Source of the DNA: Bradyrhizobium commune
GTDB lineage: Bacteria; Pseudomonadota; Alphaproteobacteria; Rhizobiales; Xanthobacteraceae
Assembly (NCBI RefSeq): GCF_015624505.1
Contig: NZ_CP061379.1
Span: forward strand, 5,146,001-5,210,000
Direction of reading: 5' to 3'
Length of the DNA: 64,000 bases
The notes beneath the pieces are model-generated. The model worked only from the letters and a program-made list of their open reading frames with translations, made no database searches and was not told the origin of the DNA. Shown one piece after another: positions 47,387 to 58,071 of the stretch. Position 1 is the first letter of the stretch, and the number at the start of each line of letters is the position of its first letter. A program made the position numbers and the translations under genes.

Positions 47387-49908
47387 GCCAGCCCCGTCAG
47401 CTTTTCCGGCCGGCTGGCATTGGGGCCATGCGGAAAGTAGTGCGACCCGATTGCCTCGGCGAGGCTGAGCAAATCCTGCTCCAGCGAGAACAGCGTCTTG
47501 ACCTCGAGCTTCTCGGCCTCGGCGGTTGCGAGCATCGCCTGCACCGCGACCGCGAGCCGCTGCGGCCGCTCGATCAGGCCGTGCTCCTTCAGGCTCGGCA
47601 GCGCGGCGATGTGCTCGTTCAAGGTCGCGACCTGGAATGCGACCGAACGCGGATTGTAGCTGTCGAGCACCGCGAGATCGCGCACCGGCGCAAGGATCGG
47701 CGCCAGCAGATAGCGCGAGCGGTAGGTGATCTGGGAATCCACCAGCGTCAGCAGGATATCGAGATCCTCGTCGCCGGCCTCGTCATAGGCGAACTGGCGC
47801 GCAAAGCGCGTGGTGTTGATGGCGCGCTCGGCGCGGCGGCCGATGTCGAGGAAGCGCCAGCCGGCGGCGCGGTTCATGTTCTCCTGCGCCAGCCCCGCAA
47901 AGCTCGCGAGCTCCTGCAAGGTCAGCTCGGCCGCGCTCAGCACGCTGTCGTCGTCCTCGACTTCGTAAGAGAGCCGATCTGCCATCTCGGTGATGACCTG
48001 CCAGGCGTCGGGCGACAACCGCTCGCGCAAGGAGGTCGCCGTGCGCTGGGCCGCACGTACCAGCGACAGTGCCGAGCCGAAACGCTCCGCGCTCTGCAAC
48101 GCTTCGGCGACAATGCGTCCAGGTGCCGCGCGCGAGGTTTGCGAGATCGCGCCCCAGGCGACCAGCAGGCGCTGGATGCGTTCGGCCGATTGCATCGAGG
48201 CCGCGGTGCCCTTGTTGGGGCCGCTCGGCGAACCCAGCGCGCGCACCAGCCGCAGCGTCGCCTCGGCGCGCTCGAGATAGCGGCCGAGCCAGTACAGATT
48301 GTCGGCCGCACGGCTCGGCAAGACGCCGGCAATGCGGCGGATGCGCACCTTGTCGGTCGCCGGCAGCAGCGATGCGGTCGAAACCTGCTTGCCCGAGACG
48401 ACCCAGACGTCGGCGGCGCGCGCGCCGTCGCCCATCGACACAGCGCGCGCATCGGCCTGTTCGGCGATCCGGCAGAAGCCGCCGGGCATGATGGCCCAGC
48501 CATCGGGCGTGGCGGCCGCGAACACGCGCAGCACGAAGGGGCGCGGTGAGATCTGCCCCTGCTCCCACACCGGCATGGTCGAGAGCCGCACCACCTCCTG
48601 ACCGACATAATCCATGCCGCGTGCGCCGATGGCATCAACGAGACGCTGGCGCCCGGCTGCATCGAGCTCGCTCGCAAGCACCGGGCCGTTGCGCTCGAAG
48701 CCTGGAACGCCGCGGCGGTAGGCGCCTTCGATCGCGACGTCATCGAGGCGAGACAGCACCTCGTCGCGCGCTGCGCGCTGGCCGCACCACCAGGTCGCGA
48801 TGTGCGGCATCTTCAATTCTTCGCCAAGCAGGCGGCGGCTGAGCGCCGGCAGGAAACCGAGCAGCGCCCTCGCCTCCAGCACGCCGGAGCCCGGCATGTT
48901 GGCGACGACGACGCCGTCCTTGCGCAGCACGTCGATCAGGCCGGGCACACCAAGATGCGAGGACGCATCGAGCTCGAGCGGATCGAGCGAATTGGAATCG
49001 ACACGGCGCAGCAGCACGTCGAGCCGCTTCAGGCCCGCCACGGTGCGGATATGGACGCGGTTGTCGCTGACGGCGAGATCGTCGCCCTCGACCAGCAGGA
49101 AGCCGAGATAGCGTGCCAGCGTTGCGTGCTCGAAATAGGTCTCGCTGAAACTGCCGGGGGTGAGCACGCCGATCCGCGGCTCGTCGCGGTCGGCGCGCGC
49201 GCGCAGACTGTCGCGGAACGCCTCGAAGAACGGCGCGACGCGCGGCACGTTCATCGACTTGTAGAGATCGGAGAAGGCGCGCGACAGCACCAGGCGGTTC
49301 TCGAGCGCATAGCCCGCGCCGGATGGGGCCTGCGTGCGGTCGCCGAGCACCCACCAGCGGCCATCGGGCCCGCGGCCGACATCGGCGGCATAGAGCGAGA
49401 GGTAGCGACCGCCCGGCGGCGGCACGCCGCAGACCGGACGGAGATATTCGGGGCTGCCGGCGATCGCGGCCGCCGGCAACGCGCCGTCGGCGACGAGCTT
49501 GCCCTCGCCATAGATGTCGCGAAGCACGCGCTCGAGCAGCTCGGCGCGCTGGGTGATGCCGGCGGAGAGCTGCTTCCAGTCGGCCTCGTCGATCAAGAGC
49601 GGCAAATGGCTGATTGACCAGGGCCGGTCCTGGCTATCGCCGGGCGCCCGGTAGGTGACGCCGGCCTCGCGCAGATGGCGGTCGGCCATGGCGAACCGCC
49701 GCTCGATCTCGTCCGGCGCGAGCGCGCCGAAGGCATCGAAGAAGCGGCTCCAGACCGCGCGCGGCTTGCCGTCGGGCCCTAGGAACTCGTCGGGAATGCC
49801 GGGCAGGCGGCTATAGTCGCGGACCCATTGCGCGATCCGGCGCTGGCCTTCACGCTGTCCTTGCGCCTTACCCGCCTGGTCGTCCTCTTCGACTGCGCCC
49901 TCGCCCAT
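47383..49908 (-). CDS. Circularly permuted ATP-grasp / alpha-E fusion protein
   Basis: 841 residues. Residues ~70-490 are a circularly permuted ATP-grasp (CP_ATPgrasp type: GEGKLVADGALPAA, GRWWVLGDRTQAPSGAGYALENR, VRIRTVAG-like and EDGW-like blocks), and residues ~515-830 form a mostly helical alpha-E domain (ADNLYWLGRYLERAEATLRLVR). The family is predicted to form peptide-like amide bonds. It overlaps the transglutaminase gene downstream and lies 27 bases below the DUF2126 gene, so all three are one transcript. The first ~30 residues may be non-native because of a doubtful start. Confidence 0.9.
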   Translation of the reverse strand: MGEGAVEEDDQAGKAQGQREGQRRIAQWVRDYSRLPGIPDEFLGPDGKPRAVWSRFFDAFGALAPDEIERRFAMADRHLREAGVTYRAPGDSQDRPWSISHLPLLIDEADWKQLSAGITQRAELLERVLRDIYGEGKLVADGALPAAAIAGSPEYLRPVCGVPPPGGRYLSLYAADVGRGPDGRWWVLGDRTQAPSGAGYALENRLVLSRAFSDLYKSMNVPRVAPFFEAFRDSLRARADRDEPRIGVLTPGSFSETYFEHATLARYLGFLLVEGDDLAVSDNRVHIRTVAGLKRLDVLLRRVDSNSLDPLELDASSHLGVPGLIDVLRKDGVVVANMPGSGVLEARALLGFLPALSRRLLGEELKMPHIATWWCGQRAARDEVLSRLDDVAIEGAYRRGVPGFERNGPVLASELDAAGRQRLVDAIGARGMDYVGQEVVRLSTMPVWEQGQISPRPFVLRVFAAATPDGWAIMPGGFCRIAEQADARAVSMGDGARAADVWVVSGKQVSTASLLPATDKVRIRRIAGVLPSRAADNLYWLGRYLERAEATLRLVRALGSPSGPNKGTAASMQSAERIQRLLVAWGAISQTSRAAPGRIVAEALQSAERFGSALSLVRAAQRTATSLRERLSPDAWQVITEMADRLSYEVEDDDSVLSAAELTLQELASFAGLAQENMNRAAGWRFLDIGRRAERAINTTRFARQFAYDEAGDEDLDILLTLVDSQITYRSRYLLAPILAPVRDLAVLDSYNPRSVAFQVATLNEHIAALPSLKEHGLIERPQRLAVAVQAMLATAEAEKLEVKTLFSLEQDLLSLAEAIGSHYFPHGPNASRPEKLTGLA

Positions 49909-49935
49909 GGGCCTCTCCCTCCCCCGCCATCATAC

Positions 49936-52900
49936 TCATTGCAGGAGCGGGGTTCGCAAGTCGAGGGTCAGCGGAAATTCATTTGTGCGTTCCTCCGGCG
50001 GCGGCTGCATCGGACCCGGCGTATGGCCATGGTCCTGGAAGCGCGCCAGACGCCGCGCCTCGGCCTCATAGGTGTTGACGGGCTTGGTGTCGTAGCTGCG
50101 CCCGCCGGGATGGGCGACGTGGTAGACGAAGCCGCCGAGCGAACGGCCGTTCCAGGTGTCGATGAGGTCAAAGGTCAGCGGCGCGTGAACCGGAATGGTC
50201 GGGTGCAGGCCGGAGGCCGGCTGCCAGGCCTTGAAGCGGACGCCGGCCACGGCCTCCGCCGAGCGGCCGGTCGAGGTCATCGGCAGACGACGACCGTTGC
50301 AGGTCACGATATGGCGACCCTCGACGAAGCCCTCCGCTTTGACCTGAAGGCGCTCGACCGAAGAATCGACATAGCGCACGGTGCCGCCGGCCGAGCCTTC
50401 CTCGCCGAGCACATGCCAGGGTTCCAAAGCCTGCCGTAGCTCCAGCGTCACGCCGCCGTGGTGGACGCGACCGAAGGCGGGGAAGCGGAATTCGAGCTGG
50501 GCCAGGTACCATTCCGGCTCGAACGGATAGCCGGACTTCTTCAGCTCGGAGAGCACGTCCAGAAAATCTTCCCAGATGAAATGCGGCAGCATGAAGCGGT
50601 CATGCAGCGCCGTGCCCCAGCGCACGAACTTGCCCTGTTGCGGCTCGCGCCAGAATTTTGCGATCAGCGCGCGGATCAGGAGCTGCTGCGCCAGCGACAT
50701 GCGCGGATCCGGCGGCATTTCGAGCGCGCGGAATTCGACCAGACCGAGTCGCCCCGTGGTGCCGTCCGGCGAATAGAGCTTGTCGATGCAGATCTCGGCG
50801 CGGTGGGTGTTGCCGGTGATGTCAACGAGCAGATGCCGGAACAGCCGGTCGACCAGCCACAGTGGCGTCTGGTAGCCCGGCGGCGGCACGTGCGAGAGCG
50901 CGATCTCGAGCTCGTAGATGCTGTCGTGGCGGGCTTCGTCGATGCGCGGCGCCTGACTGGTCGGACCGATGAAGAGGCCCGAGAAGAAGTAGGATAGCGA
51001 CGGATGCCGCTGCCAGTACAGCACCAGGCTCTTCAACAGATCGGGCCGGCGCAGGAACGGCGAATCCTGCGGGCTGGAGCCGCCGATGACGACGTGATTG
51101 CCGCCGCCGGTTCCGGTATGGCGGCCGTCGACCAGGAATCGGTTGGCGCCGAGGCGCACCTTGCCCGCATCCTCATAGAGACCCGAGGTGATGTCGACCG
51201 CGTCGCGCCAATTCTTGGCCGGCTGGATGTTGACCTCGATGACGCCGGGATCGGGCGTCACCTTGATGACCTCGATGCGCGGATCGAACGGTGGCGGATA
51301 ACCCTCGACATGGACCTGGAGCTGCATCTCCTCGGCCGTGGCTTCGAGCGCCGCGATCATTTCGAGGTAGTCCTCGATGCGCTCGACCGGCGGCATGAAG
51401 GCGCAGATCACGCCGTCGCGGACCTCGACCGACAGCGCAGTACGGACGGGGACGGACGTGTTGAGCTGCTCGGGCGCCACCCGCGGCGGCGGCGATTCCG
51501 GGCGCGCGGGGAGACTGAACACCGGCAGCTTGCCGCGCGCCTCCATCGGATCCTGCTCGACGATGTAAGGATATTGATTGGGCGGGACGTGGCCGAGCGA
51601 GTCGAGCGGCAGGCGCAGGCCGAGCGGTGAATCGCCAGGCATCAGGAACAGATGATTGCGCCGGAGTTGCCAGCGCTCGCTGCGCCAGCGAGGTGGCGCG
51701 TTCCAGCGCTGCACCGGCAGCACGAAGCCGCGCGGCGTGTTGAGACCCTGGTCGAACACCCGCGCCATCCGCGCGCGTTCTTCCGGGTTGGATAATTTGG
51801 AGTCGGACGGATCGACGTCGACGGGAAGCTCGGCCTCCTTGTGGAGCCAATAGGCAGTGTCCTCATAGGCCGGCATGATGTAGCCGGGGTCGAGCCCGAG
51901 CCGCAACGCCGCACCCTCCATGAAGGTGTCGGCATCCTTCGCCTGCGCTGGCCGCGGATTTTCGATCTTGGCGATGAGGTCGGCGTTCTTCCAGATCGGC
52001 ACGCCGTCCTTGCGCCAATAGAGACCGAAGGCCCAGCGCGGCAGGCTCTCGCCGGGATACCATTTGCCCTGGCCGAAATGCAGCAATCCGCCCGACCCGA
52101 AGCGCGAGCGCAGGCGGCGGATCAGATCGTCGGCGAGTGCGCGCTTGGTCGGACCGACAGCTTCCGTATTCCACTCCGCCGCCTCGAGATCGTCGACCGA
52201 GACGAAGGTCGGCTCGCCGCCCATGGTGAGCCGCACGTCCTGGGCCGTGAGATCGCCGTCGACCTGCTCGCCGAGATCGTTGAGCCGCGTCCAGGATTCG
52301 TCCGAGAACGGTTTTGTGATGCGCGGCGCCTCGCGGATACGCTTCACGCTCATATCGAACGCGAACTCGACCTCGGCAAAGCCGGCGCCGCCGGAGATCG
52401 GCGCGGCGGAGCGATAATGCGGCGTGGCCGCGACGGGGATGTGCCCCTCGCCTGCCAGCATGCCGGAGGTCGCGTCGAAGCCGATCCAGCCTGCGCCGGG
52501 CAGATAGACCTCGGCCCAGGCGTGCAGATCCGTAAAATCGTTCTCCACCTCGGGCGGTCCCTCGATCGGATCGATGTCGGGACGGATCTGGATCAGATAG
52601 CCGGAGACGAAGCGGGCCGCGAGGCCGAGATGACGCAGCGTCTGGATCAGGAGCCATGCAGAGTCGCGGCACGAGCCGGCACCGGAGGACAGCGTCTCCT
52701 CCGGCGTCTGCACGCCGGGCTCCATGCGGATGATGTAACGGACGTGCTTCTGAAGCTCGCGATTGAGATCGACCAGGAAGTTGACGGTGTTCGGGGCTTC
52801 GTGCGGGATCGAGTCGAGAAATTTCGCGAACAGGCGATCGGCCTTGATGGTCTCGAGATAAGGGGCGAGCTCCGTCTTCAGGTCTTTGGTGTATTCGAAC

Positions 52901-53208
52901 GGGAAGCTGTCCGCATAGGGCTCGACGAAGAAGTCGAACGGGTTGACCACGGTCATCTGCGTCGTGAAATCGACCTCGAACTTCAGCTCCGTGGTCTTCT
53001 CCGGGAAGACGTAGCGGGCCAGCCAATTGCCCTGCGGGTCCTGCTGCCAATTCACGAAATGATTGGCCGGGGTGACCTTGAGCGAATAGCTCAGGATCGG
53101 CGTCCGCGTATGCGGCGCCGGCCGCAGGCGGATGGTCTGCGGGCCAAGATCGATCGGACGGTCGTATTTGTAGTGCGTGACGTGGTGTAATGCGACGTAG
53201 ATCGACAC
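49936..53208 (-). CDS. Transglutaminase-like protein with DUF2126 C-terminal region
   Basis: 1090 residues. N-terminal transglutaminase domain with C180 ([10 protein letters not shown]), H229 (DLHAWAEVY) and D245 (WIGFDATSG), followed by a long DUF2126 domain (about 300-1090). The first gene of the DUF2126 / CP-ATP-grasp-alpha-E / transglutaminase set; GTG start at 53208. In comparative analyses these genes are conserved together and predicted to synthesise or tag peptides; the product is not known. Confidence 0.92.
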   Translation of the reverse strand: MSIYVALHHVTHYKYDRPIDLGPQTIRLRPAPHTRTPILSYSLKVTPANHFVNWQQDPQGNWLARYVFPEKTTELKFEVDFTTQMTVVNPFDFFVEPYADSFPFEYTKDLKTELAPYLETIKADRLFAKFLDSIPHEAPNTVNFLVDLNRELQKHVRYIIRMEPGVQTPEETLSSGAGSCRDSAWLLIQTLRHLGLAARFVSGYLIQIRPDIDPIEGPPEVENDFTDLHAWAEVYLPGAGWIGFDATSGMLAGEGHIPVAATPHYRSAAPISGGAGFAEVEFAFDMSVKRIREAPRITKPFSDESWTRLNDLGEQVDGDLTAQDVRLTMGGEPTFVSVDDLEAAEWNTEAVGPTKRALADDLIRRLRSRFGSGGLLHFGQGKWYPGESLPRWAFGLYWRKDGVPIWKNADLIAKIENPRPAQAKDADTFMEGAALRLGLDPGYIMPAYEDTAYWLHKEAELPVDVDPSDSKLSNPEERARMARVFDQGLNTPRGFVLPVQRWNAPPRWRSERWQLRRNHLFLMPGDSPLGLRLPLDSLGHVPPNQYPYIVEQDPMEARGKLPVFSLPARPESPPPRVAPEQLNTSVPVRTALSVEVRDGVICAFMPPVERIEDYLEMIAALEATAEEMQLQVHVEGYPPPFDPRIEVIKVTPDPGVIEVNIQPAKNWRDAVDITSGLYEDAGKVRLGANRFLVDGRHTGTGGGNHVVIGGSSPQDSPFLRRPDLLKSLVLYWQRHPSLSYFFSGLFIGPTSQAPRIDEARHDSIYELEIALSHVPPPGYQTPLWLVDRLFRHLLVDITGNTHRAEICIDKLYSPDGTTGRLGLVEFRALEMPPDPRMSLAQQLLIRALIAKFWREPQQGKFVRWGTALHDRFMLPHFIWEDFLDVLSELKKSGYPFEPEWYLAQLEFRFPAFGRVHHGGVTLELRQALEPWHVLGEEGSAGGTVRYVDSSVERLQVKAEGFVEGRHIVTCNGRRLPMTSTGRSAEAVAGVRFKAWQPASGLHPTIPVHAPLTFDLIDTWNGRSLGGFVYHVAHPGGRSYDTKPVNTYEAEARRLARFQDHGHTPGPMQPPPEERTNEFPLTLDLRTPLLQ

Positions 53209-53343
53209 GGGTTACGGTGCTCCAGCAGCTTTTTTGAGCAGAACACCTGACGTGATCGCGATCAAGCACTAACAACGGGCAGACCGTGCCTATGCAAGGT
53301 GCGGGCCGAGCGGTTGTAGGACTTGTCTGGTGCGCTGGCTAAC

Positions 53344-53487
53344 GCTCCCCTCCGGCTCCCTCTGCGGAAGAAGGTGGCGCGAAGCGCTAGATGAGGGGTT
53401 CTCTCCACTTGCCAGACCGTTCGTGAGGACGGAGACTCCTCACCCGGCTTCGCTTTGCGAAGCCACCCTCTCCCGCAAGGAGAGGAG
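53344..53487. repeat. Intergenic inverted repeat, family shared with 39778-39930 (copy 2)
   Basis: Arms built on aaggtggcgcgaagcgctag ... gaagccaccctctcccgcaa, matching the 39778-39930 element. It lies at the boundary between the transglutaminase cluster and the AT-richer island. Confidence 0.8.
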
Positions 53488-53833
53488 GTATATTGATGGC
53501 TCGAATCTGCGCCAGTTTCGACCAAAATGCGCCCTCACATTTGCTCCACAGATTCGGATTACCGACATCTGCTGTCACGTGTTTCGCCAAACCGCACGAC
53601 TCGGATTGCGTTGCTCCCATATGGAAAGGACGCAACAAGGGGATATGGTCTAACCGTAGATTTTCTCTAGTTGCAGTTGCGTCACGGTAAATTTCCTGCA
53701 ATTTTCTCAAGCGGGCAAATCCTGCTACGGACGCAAGATCTTTTGTTTATCGGCGCCCCGTCGATGAGCGTTATTGAACGCCGCTAGGAAGCGCTTCGTG
53801 GCATTCCTGGTCGCTACATTTTGTTCAGATCCA
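53488..53833 (+). other. AT-richer leader of the STAND gene
   Basis: About 346 bases, distinctly less GC-rich than the flanking genes. No gene, tRNA end or insertion-sequence end was recognised. A short inverted pair (ccatatgg ... ggatatgg) occurs around 53620-53647. The promoter of the large gene should be here. Confidence 0.45.
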
Positions 53834-56800
53834 ATGATATCCGAGAGAACAGAAAAACTCCTCCTGTTGGTCAGCGCCATCGTAAGCGCCCTAGTAGCAA
53901 TTGTGGGTGGAGCAACAGATCTTTTCAAGAAACTCGCGGCTTTAGCAGTAGATATTAGAGGGACGCCTCCGTTAATTTTTGGGCTCATCTATTCTGCATT
54001 CTTCGCGTTATCAATTTGGCTGATTATAAAGTGGAGATCCCGCAGCTCCAAGCTTTTGAAGCCAGATGCCTTTCGGCTAGATCGAGACAACGTAGACCAC
54101 CTTGTTGGGCGGACCGACGATACCGAGATCCTTCTGCAGCAATGCCTCTTTAAGCAAATCACATTTTTGGAGGGCGAATCCGGATCAGGAAAATCGGCCT
54201 TGATTAGGAGCGGTTTGTTACCGAGGTTAAAAGGCAGTGATTTAATCGTTCCGCTCTTGTTGCCAGACCTTTGGGTCGACCAATGGGAGCGTGGGCCCAT
54301 GCAGGCGCTAATGATCGCACTGAGGAACAATGCAAGCCTCGGTCAATCTAGTGACCTAAACGATAAGAAGTCCAATCTCTTCGCTTCTTCGACCGATATC
54401 GAAAATTGGCTCGCATCCCTGCACGATTTGAGAGCGAAAACGGCCCTCATCATTTTTGATCAGTTTGACGACTACCAGGCTCGTAACCGAGATCGGTTTC
54501 TGAAGCAAAAAACTTGGATCGACCCAACTACGTTGCGTCGGCAGAATCGATTCTGGGAAATGATTGCTCGCTTGCTCGAAGCAGAGAAAGTGAAGTGTCT
54601 TTTCGTAACACGCAGCGATACTGCCGGCGGCTTCAGCTCGGTACAATTTCTGGGGCCTGTTGAGGCCTTGCGACTTGATCGAGTCCCTACACCGTATATC
54701 GCAGAACTTATAAATAGCATAACAAGAGGAAAACCAGACGCCCCCGTGATAGCTGAGCCGGAAGCCGGCTGGAATAAGCTCCAAGAACGAATTGTACGGG
54801 ACGTCTCGCAGCAAGATGTTGTGCTACCTCAGCAACTCAACACTATGCTTCGAGGTATCCAAGGCCTCAAATCTCTGAGTGTAGCCGAATACGACAAAGC
54901 GGGAGGTGCCAGCGGCATAGAGGCTCTGTATGTCGAGCGCCAAATCGCTGGCGCCGCACGGAAGTCTGGACTGGAAAGCAGCCTGATTCTACCGATGCTG
55001 GTTGACTTGATCGATCCTATCAATGCGTCCAAGACGCGCTCCCGCTCGAAGGCCCTCCTCGCAAAAAAATGCAATGCTGTTCATGAAGATACTAAAACGC
55101 TAGCAAAGTTGGAGGTCGTCCTAACGGAACTAGAGCGTGGTGAGTTAATTCGAGCCGAAAGTGATCCCGACAAGAACACTGAAGTCTATCGTCTCGACCA
55201 CGACTATCTCACTCGCGGAGTTGCTGCTGCCGAGCGGCGTGCGAATAAGTGGCGCTACGTTCTTGAGGACGGTTCAAAGTCATTCGAAAATGCCGGGACG
55301 TCTGCAAATCGCTGGCGCGCGTTGCTTCCAGCCTCCGTGCAAGTTCGACTTGCTTGGGAACGCTTGCGTGGCAACGTTCGCTATGGCCAGCAGCAACTCT
55401 ATGCGCTAGCAAGTCTTCTTCGACTTGTGCCTTTAGCAGCCGTTCTGGTCGCAACAGCGGTCGGGATATTCCAGATCAAGCACTTTCGCTATGAAGAGGC
55501 GGTGCGGAAGCGAGCTCAAGAAATTTGGGTGAAATTTGAATTCATCGACGGGATCAGCGATCAGGAACGAGACGCCGCATGGATGCTGGCAAGCGAACCC
55601 GATCCAAATGTCAGATTGGAGTTCGTTCGCCAGATGATGACGACTCCCGAGTACGCAGTGCGTCTACTGCGCAGCCCTGAGTTGGTCACCCAAGCGCTTG
55701 TCCCAACTAATCTCATTGCGCGGCGAAAGCTCGAGCCAACGGTCGTCGAATTTCTGAAAAATAAGCAGCGATACGGTGTCATCGAGATTGGCACGATATC
55801 GATCGCCCGCCAGCTCGGAAATCCTGTCCCGCTGGACACAGGCGCATTGGTAGAAGCAACAATAACTGCCGACAACAATCAAGTGCCGGTACTGCAAGAG
55901 GCGTTCGACACCTTCGTGAAGCAAGTTGGGGCTCAGAATCCGGCTTTCCTCATGCAGCAGATCGTAAATGCAATCACACTAAAAAGCTCTCTGGGCTCCT
56001 CGCTAAATCGAATGTTTGACTCACTCTCGTTGCTGATAAGCGAACAAGATAGCGAACGGTTGGAAGCTCAGGTCATTTCGTCGGTTCTTGCGGTTACTGA
56101 TGGAGACCAACTCACAAGCCTTAGAGTGTTTGCTAGAACGCTTACGCCAAAACTGACGTCCCAAGAATTCTTAAAGTCACAGGCAATACGAGCCATCAAC
56201 GGTGTAAATTCAACTCTTGATTACGATCAACATCGTGCACTTGAAGAAGTGCTCGAATTGCTAAAGTCACAACTTACCCCAATAAATTCAAGCAGCTTGA
56301 TCGAGTCGATTATGTCCGCGCTATCGCAGACAAACGAGGTCTACAAACTTGGCACACTGAGTCGAATGCTCTCCGTCGCAGGCTTGCCCGCGCACATCGC
56401 AGACGCTCGTGCCTTGGCTCTCGCGGTTATTGACGGACTGAGAGTGGGAGAGACAAACAAAGCCCTCTTTTCCGATCTGGAAATCGTTAGACCTCTGCTA
56501 AGCGAAGACGGGGCCTATACAGTTGCTGAATCTGCGATTTCTGCCATCGACCAGGAGGGCACGACCTACATCAAGCAGAACTTACAGAAAGGGTTTTCCC
56601 TTATAATTCCATCATTGAATTCAGCCGCTGTGAGAAAGCTTGCCGACAGCAATTTGGCTGCCATCAACGAAACTCAAGACTATTGGACTGTCGCGGTTTT
56701 AGCAGACTCAGTTATCGCACTTAGCCTAAGACTCAGTACAGATGAGCTTGCGATTATGGCGAAGTCGTTGGTTGAAGCCGCGAAGAGTCATGACGGATAT

Positions 56801-58000
56801 CAAAGAGACGGATATGCCAAAATCCTCGCCAGCGTATACGCGCACCTGGAAGAATCCGGAAAAGCTAGTGTGGAATCCAATATTATCCGCACAGCAGAAA
56901 CTGCGTCTGACAGAGACCGGCTGCTGTTTCTTCTTTCAATTGCTCAACAGCTCGATGAAAATAACGTTCGTTGGCTTACTAAGCCGCTGACAGACTTAAT
57001 GCAGACAAATGGCGATGCGGTCGGCTTGCTGATGGATGCGTTTCTTGTGGTTGGGCGATCTTTGAGCGATCGCGATCGCGAGGTGCTAGCAGATAGCATT
57101 TCGCGCAATATCTATCGTGCCGCGAACTCAAATAGCTACCTCCGACCATATGTGATTGCCAACATCGTGGATAGATCGTTTGTGAAGAGAGACAAAATTT
57201 CAGGCGCCGCTGCGTATTTTCTCACGCGGTCTCTGCCTACAATTCGCAGCGATTATGAAAGCTTTCGGCGGGCTGCTGATATATCTGAGGTGATTTCGCC
57301 ACATCTGACACCCGAGGCGGCTGCTGCACTGAACAAAGCAATTGTCGAGTCCTTTTCAAGAGCGCAGGGCACAGCACAATGTAGTTTGTTGAGTCGAGCC
57401 ATTGCCGCTTTGGCTCCTGTCTTGGATGAGACCGAAGCGCATGCTCAGGCCATTTCGGCAGTTACGTTGATCAGAGGACGTGACCGGTCCGACCAAGCAA
57501 CTGGACTAGCCGACGCATTCAGTAAGCTTGCGCCCCGCATGAGAGCTAGCGACGTCAAAGATACAATTTATTCCTTATACAAATTGATGAGCGAAACAAA
57601 ACAATGGTGGCAGATTGGAGCGCTGGCGCAGGCTACCGTGACCGTCGCGCCTAACATGGATGTTGAGGTGGCTCGGCAATTTTCTGAAAAGCTGTTGGGC
57701 TTGATTGATGAGCAGCCAAATACACCTTTGGCGACCTTGCTGGTGGCTGTGGATCGAAAATTGCCTTGGAATGAGCGACTGAGATCACTAGCAACCGCTC
57801 TTAAATCCCCCAATGTCTATGGCAGTTCGCGCACGATGATCGTGGAAGCGATTGCAGAAAATCCTGATGCACGACGAATCTCTGGCAAAATCGATACATG
57901 GTCGATCGCGCAATGGCTTCAAACAGACAACGCCATCGATATGGAATCTCCTCTGCAAGGAAAGCAGTCTTCGGAGAGAACATATAGACCTTTGCACTAG
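53834..58000 (+). CDS. Membrane-anchored STAND-type NTPase with long helical C-terminus
   Basis: 1388 residues from ATG at 53834; an in-frame TTG (53774) and a GTG (53798) are alternatives and no good ribosome site decides. Two N-terminal TM helices (about 9-26 and 46-66) precede a P-loop GESGSGKS (114-121), a Walker B-like TALIIFDQFDDY (about 204-214) and a FVTRSDTAGGFS sensor segment. A winged-helix-like stretch (VYRLDHDYLTRGVAAAERR, about 451-469) follows, then another TM helix (about 529-546), then ~830 residues of repeated helices with no recognised domain (HEAT/ARM-like in look). This matches nSTAND-class conflict/defence ATPases by architecture. Its AT-richer codon use differs from neighbours, pointing to transfer. 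Sensor target and effector are unknown. Confidence 0.75.
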   Translation: MISERTEKLLLLVSAIVSALVAIVGGATDLFKKLAALAVDIRGTPPLIFGLIYSAFFALSIWLIIKWRSRSSKLLKPDAFRLDRDNVDHLVGRTDDTEILLQQCLFKQITFLEGESGSGKSALIRSGLLPRLKGSDLIVPLLLPDLWVDQWERGPMQALMIALRNNASLGQSSDLNDKKSNLFASSTDIENWLASLHDLRAKTALIIFDQFDDYQARNRDRFLKQKTWIDPTTLRRQNRFWEMIARLLEAEKVKCLFVTRSDTAGGFSSVQFLGPVEALRLDRVPTPYIAELINSITRGKPDAPVIAEPEAGWNKLQERIVRDVSQQDVVLPQQLNTMLRGIQGLKSLSVAEYDKAGGASGIEALYVERQIAGAARKSGLESSLILPMLVDLIDPINASKTRSRSKALLAKKCNAVHEDTKTLAKLEVVLTELERGELIRAESDPDKNTEVYRLDHDYLTRGVAAAERRANKWRYVLEDGSKSFENAGTSANRWRALLPASVQVRLAWERLRGNVRYGQQQLYALASLLRLVPLAAVLVATAVGIFQIKHFRYEEAVRKRAQEIWVKFEFIDGISDQERDAAWMLASEPDPNVRLEFVRQMMTTPEYAVRLLRSPELVTQALVPTNLIARRKLEPTVVEFLKNKQRYGVIEIGTISIARQLGNPVPLDTGALVEATITADNNQVPVLQEAFDTFVKQVGAQNPAFLMQQIVNAITLKSSLGSSLNRMFDSLSLLISEQDSERLEAQVISSVLAVTDGDQLTSLRVFARTLTPKLTSQEFLKSQAIRAINGVNSTLDYDQHRALEEVLELLKSQLTPINSSSLIESIMSALSQTNEVYKLGTLSRMLSVAGLPAHIADARALALAVIDGLRVGETNKALFSDLEIVRPLLSEDGAYTVAESAISAIDQEGTTYIKQNLQKGFSLIIPSLNSAAVRKLADSNLAAINETQDYWTVAVLADSVIALSLRLSTDELAIMAKSLVEAAKSHDGYQRDGYAKILASVYAHLEESGKASVESNIIRTAETASDRDRLLFLLSIAQQLDENNVRWLTKPLTDLMQTNGDAVGLLMDAFLVVGRSLSDRDREVLADSISRNIYRAANSNSYLRPYVIANIVDRSFVKRDKISGAAAYFLTRSLPTIRSDYESFRRAADISEVISPHLTPEAAAALNKAIVESFSRAQGTAQCSLLSRAIAALAPVLDETEAHAQAISAVTLIRGRDRSDQATGLADAFSKLAPRMRASDVKDTIYSLYKLMSETKQWWQIGALAQATVTVAPNMDVEVARQFSEKLLGLIDEQPNTPLATLLVAVDRKLPWNERLRSLATALKSPNVYGSSRTMIVEAIAENPDARRISGKIDTWSIAQWLQTDNAIDMESPLQGKQSSERTYRPLH

Positions 58001-58071
58001 GATTTAGCGATCAACCTTACGAGGATGGGGTTAACTTCTTGAAGTCCATTTGTGGTGAGTAATACTGCTGC

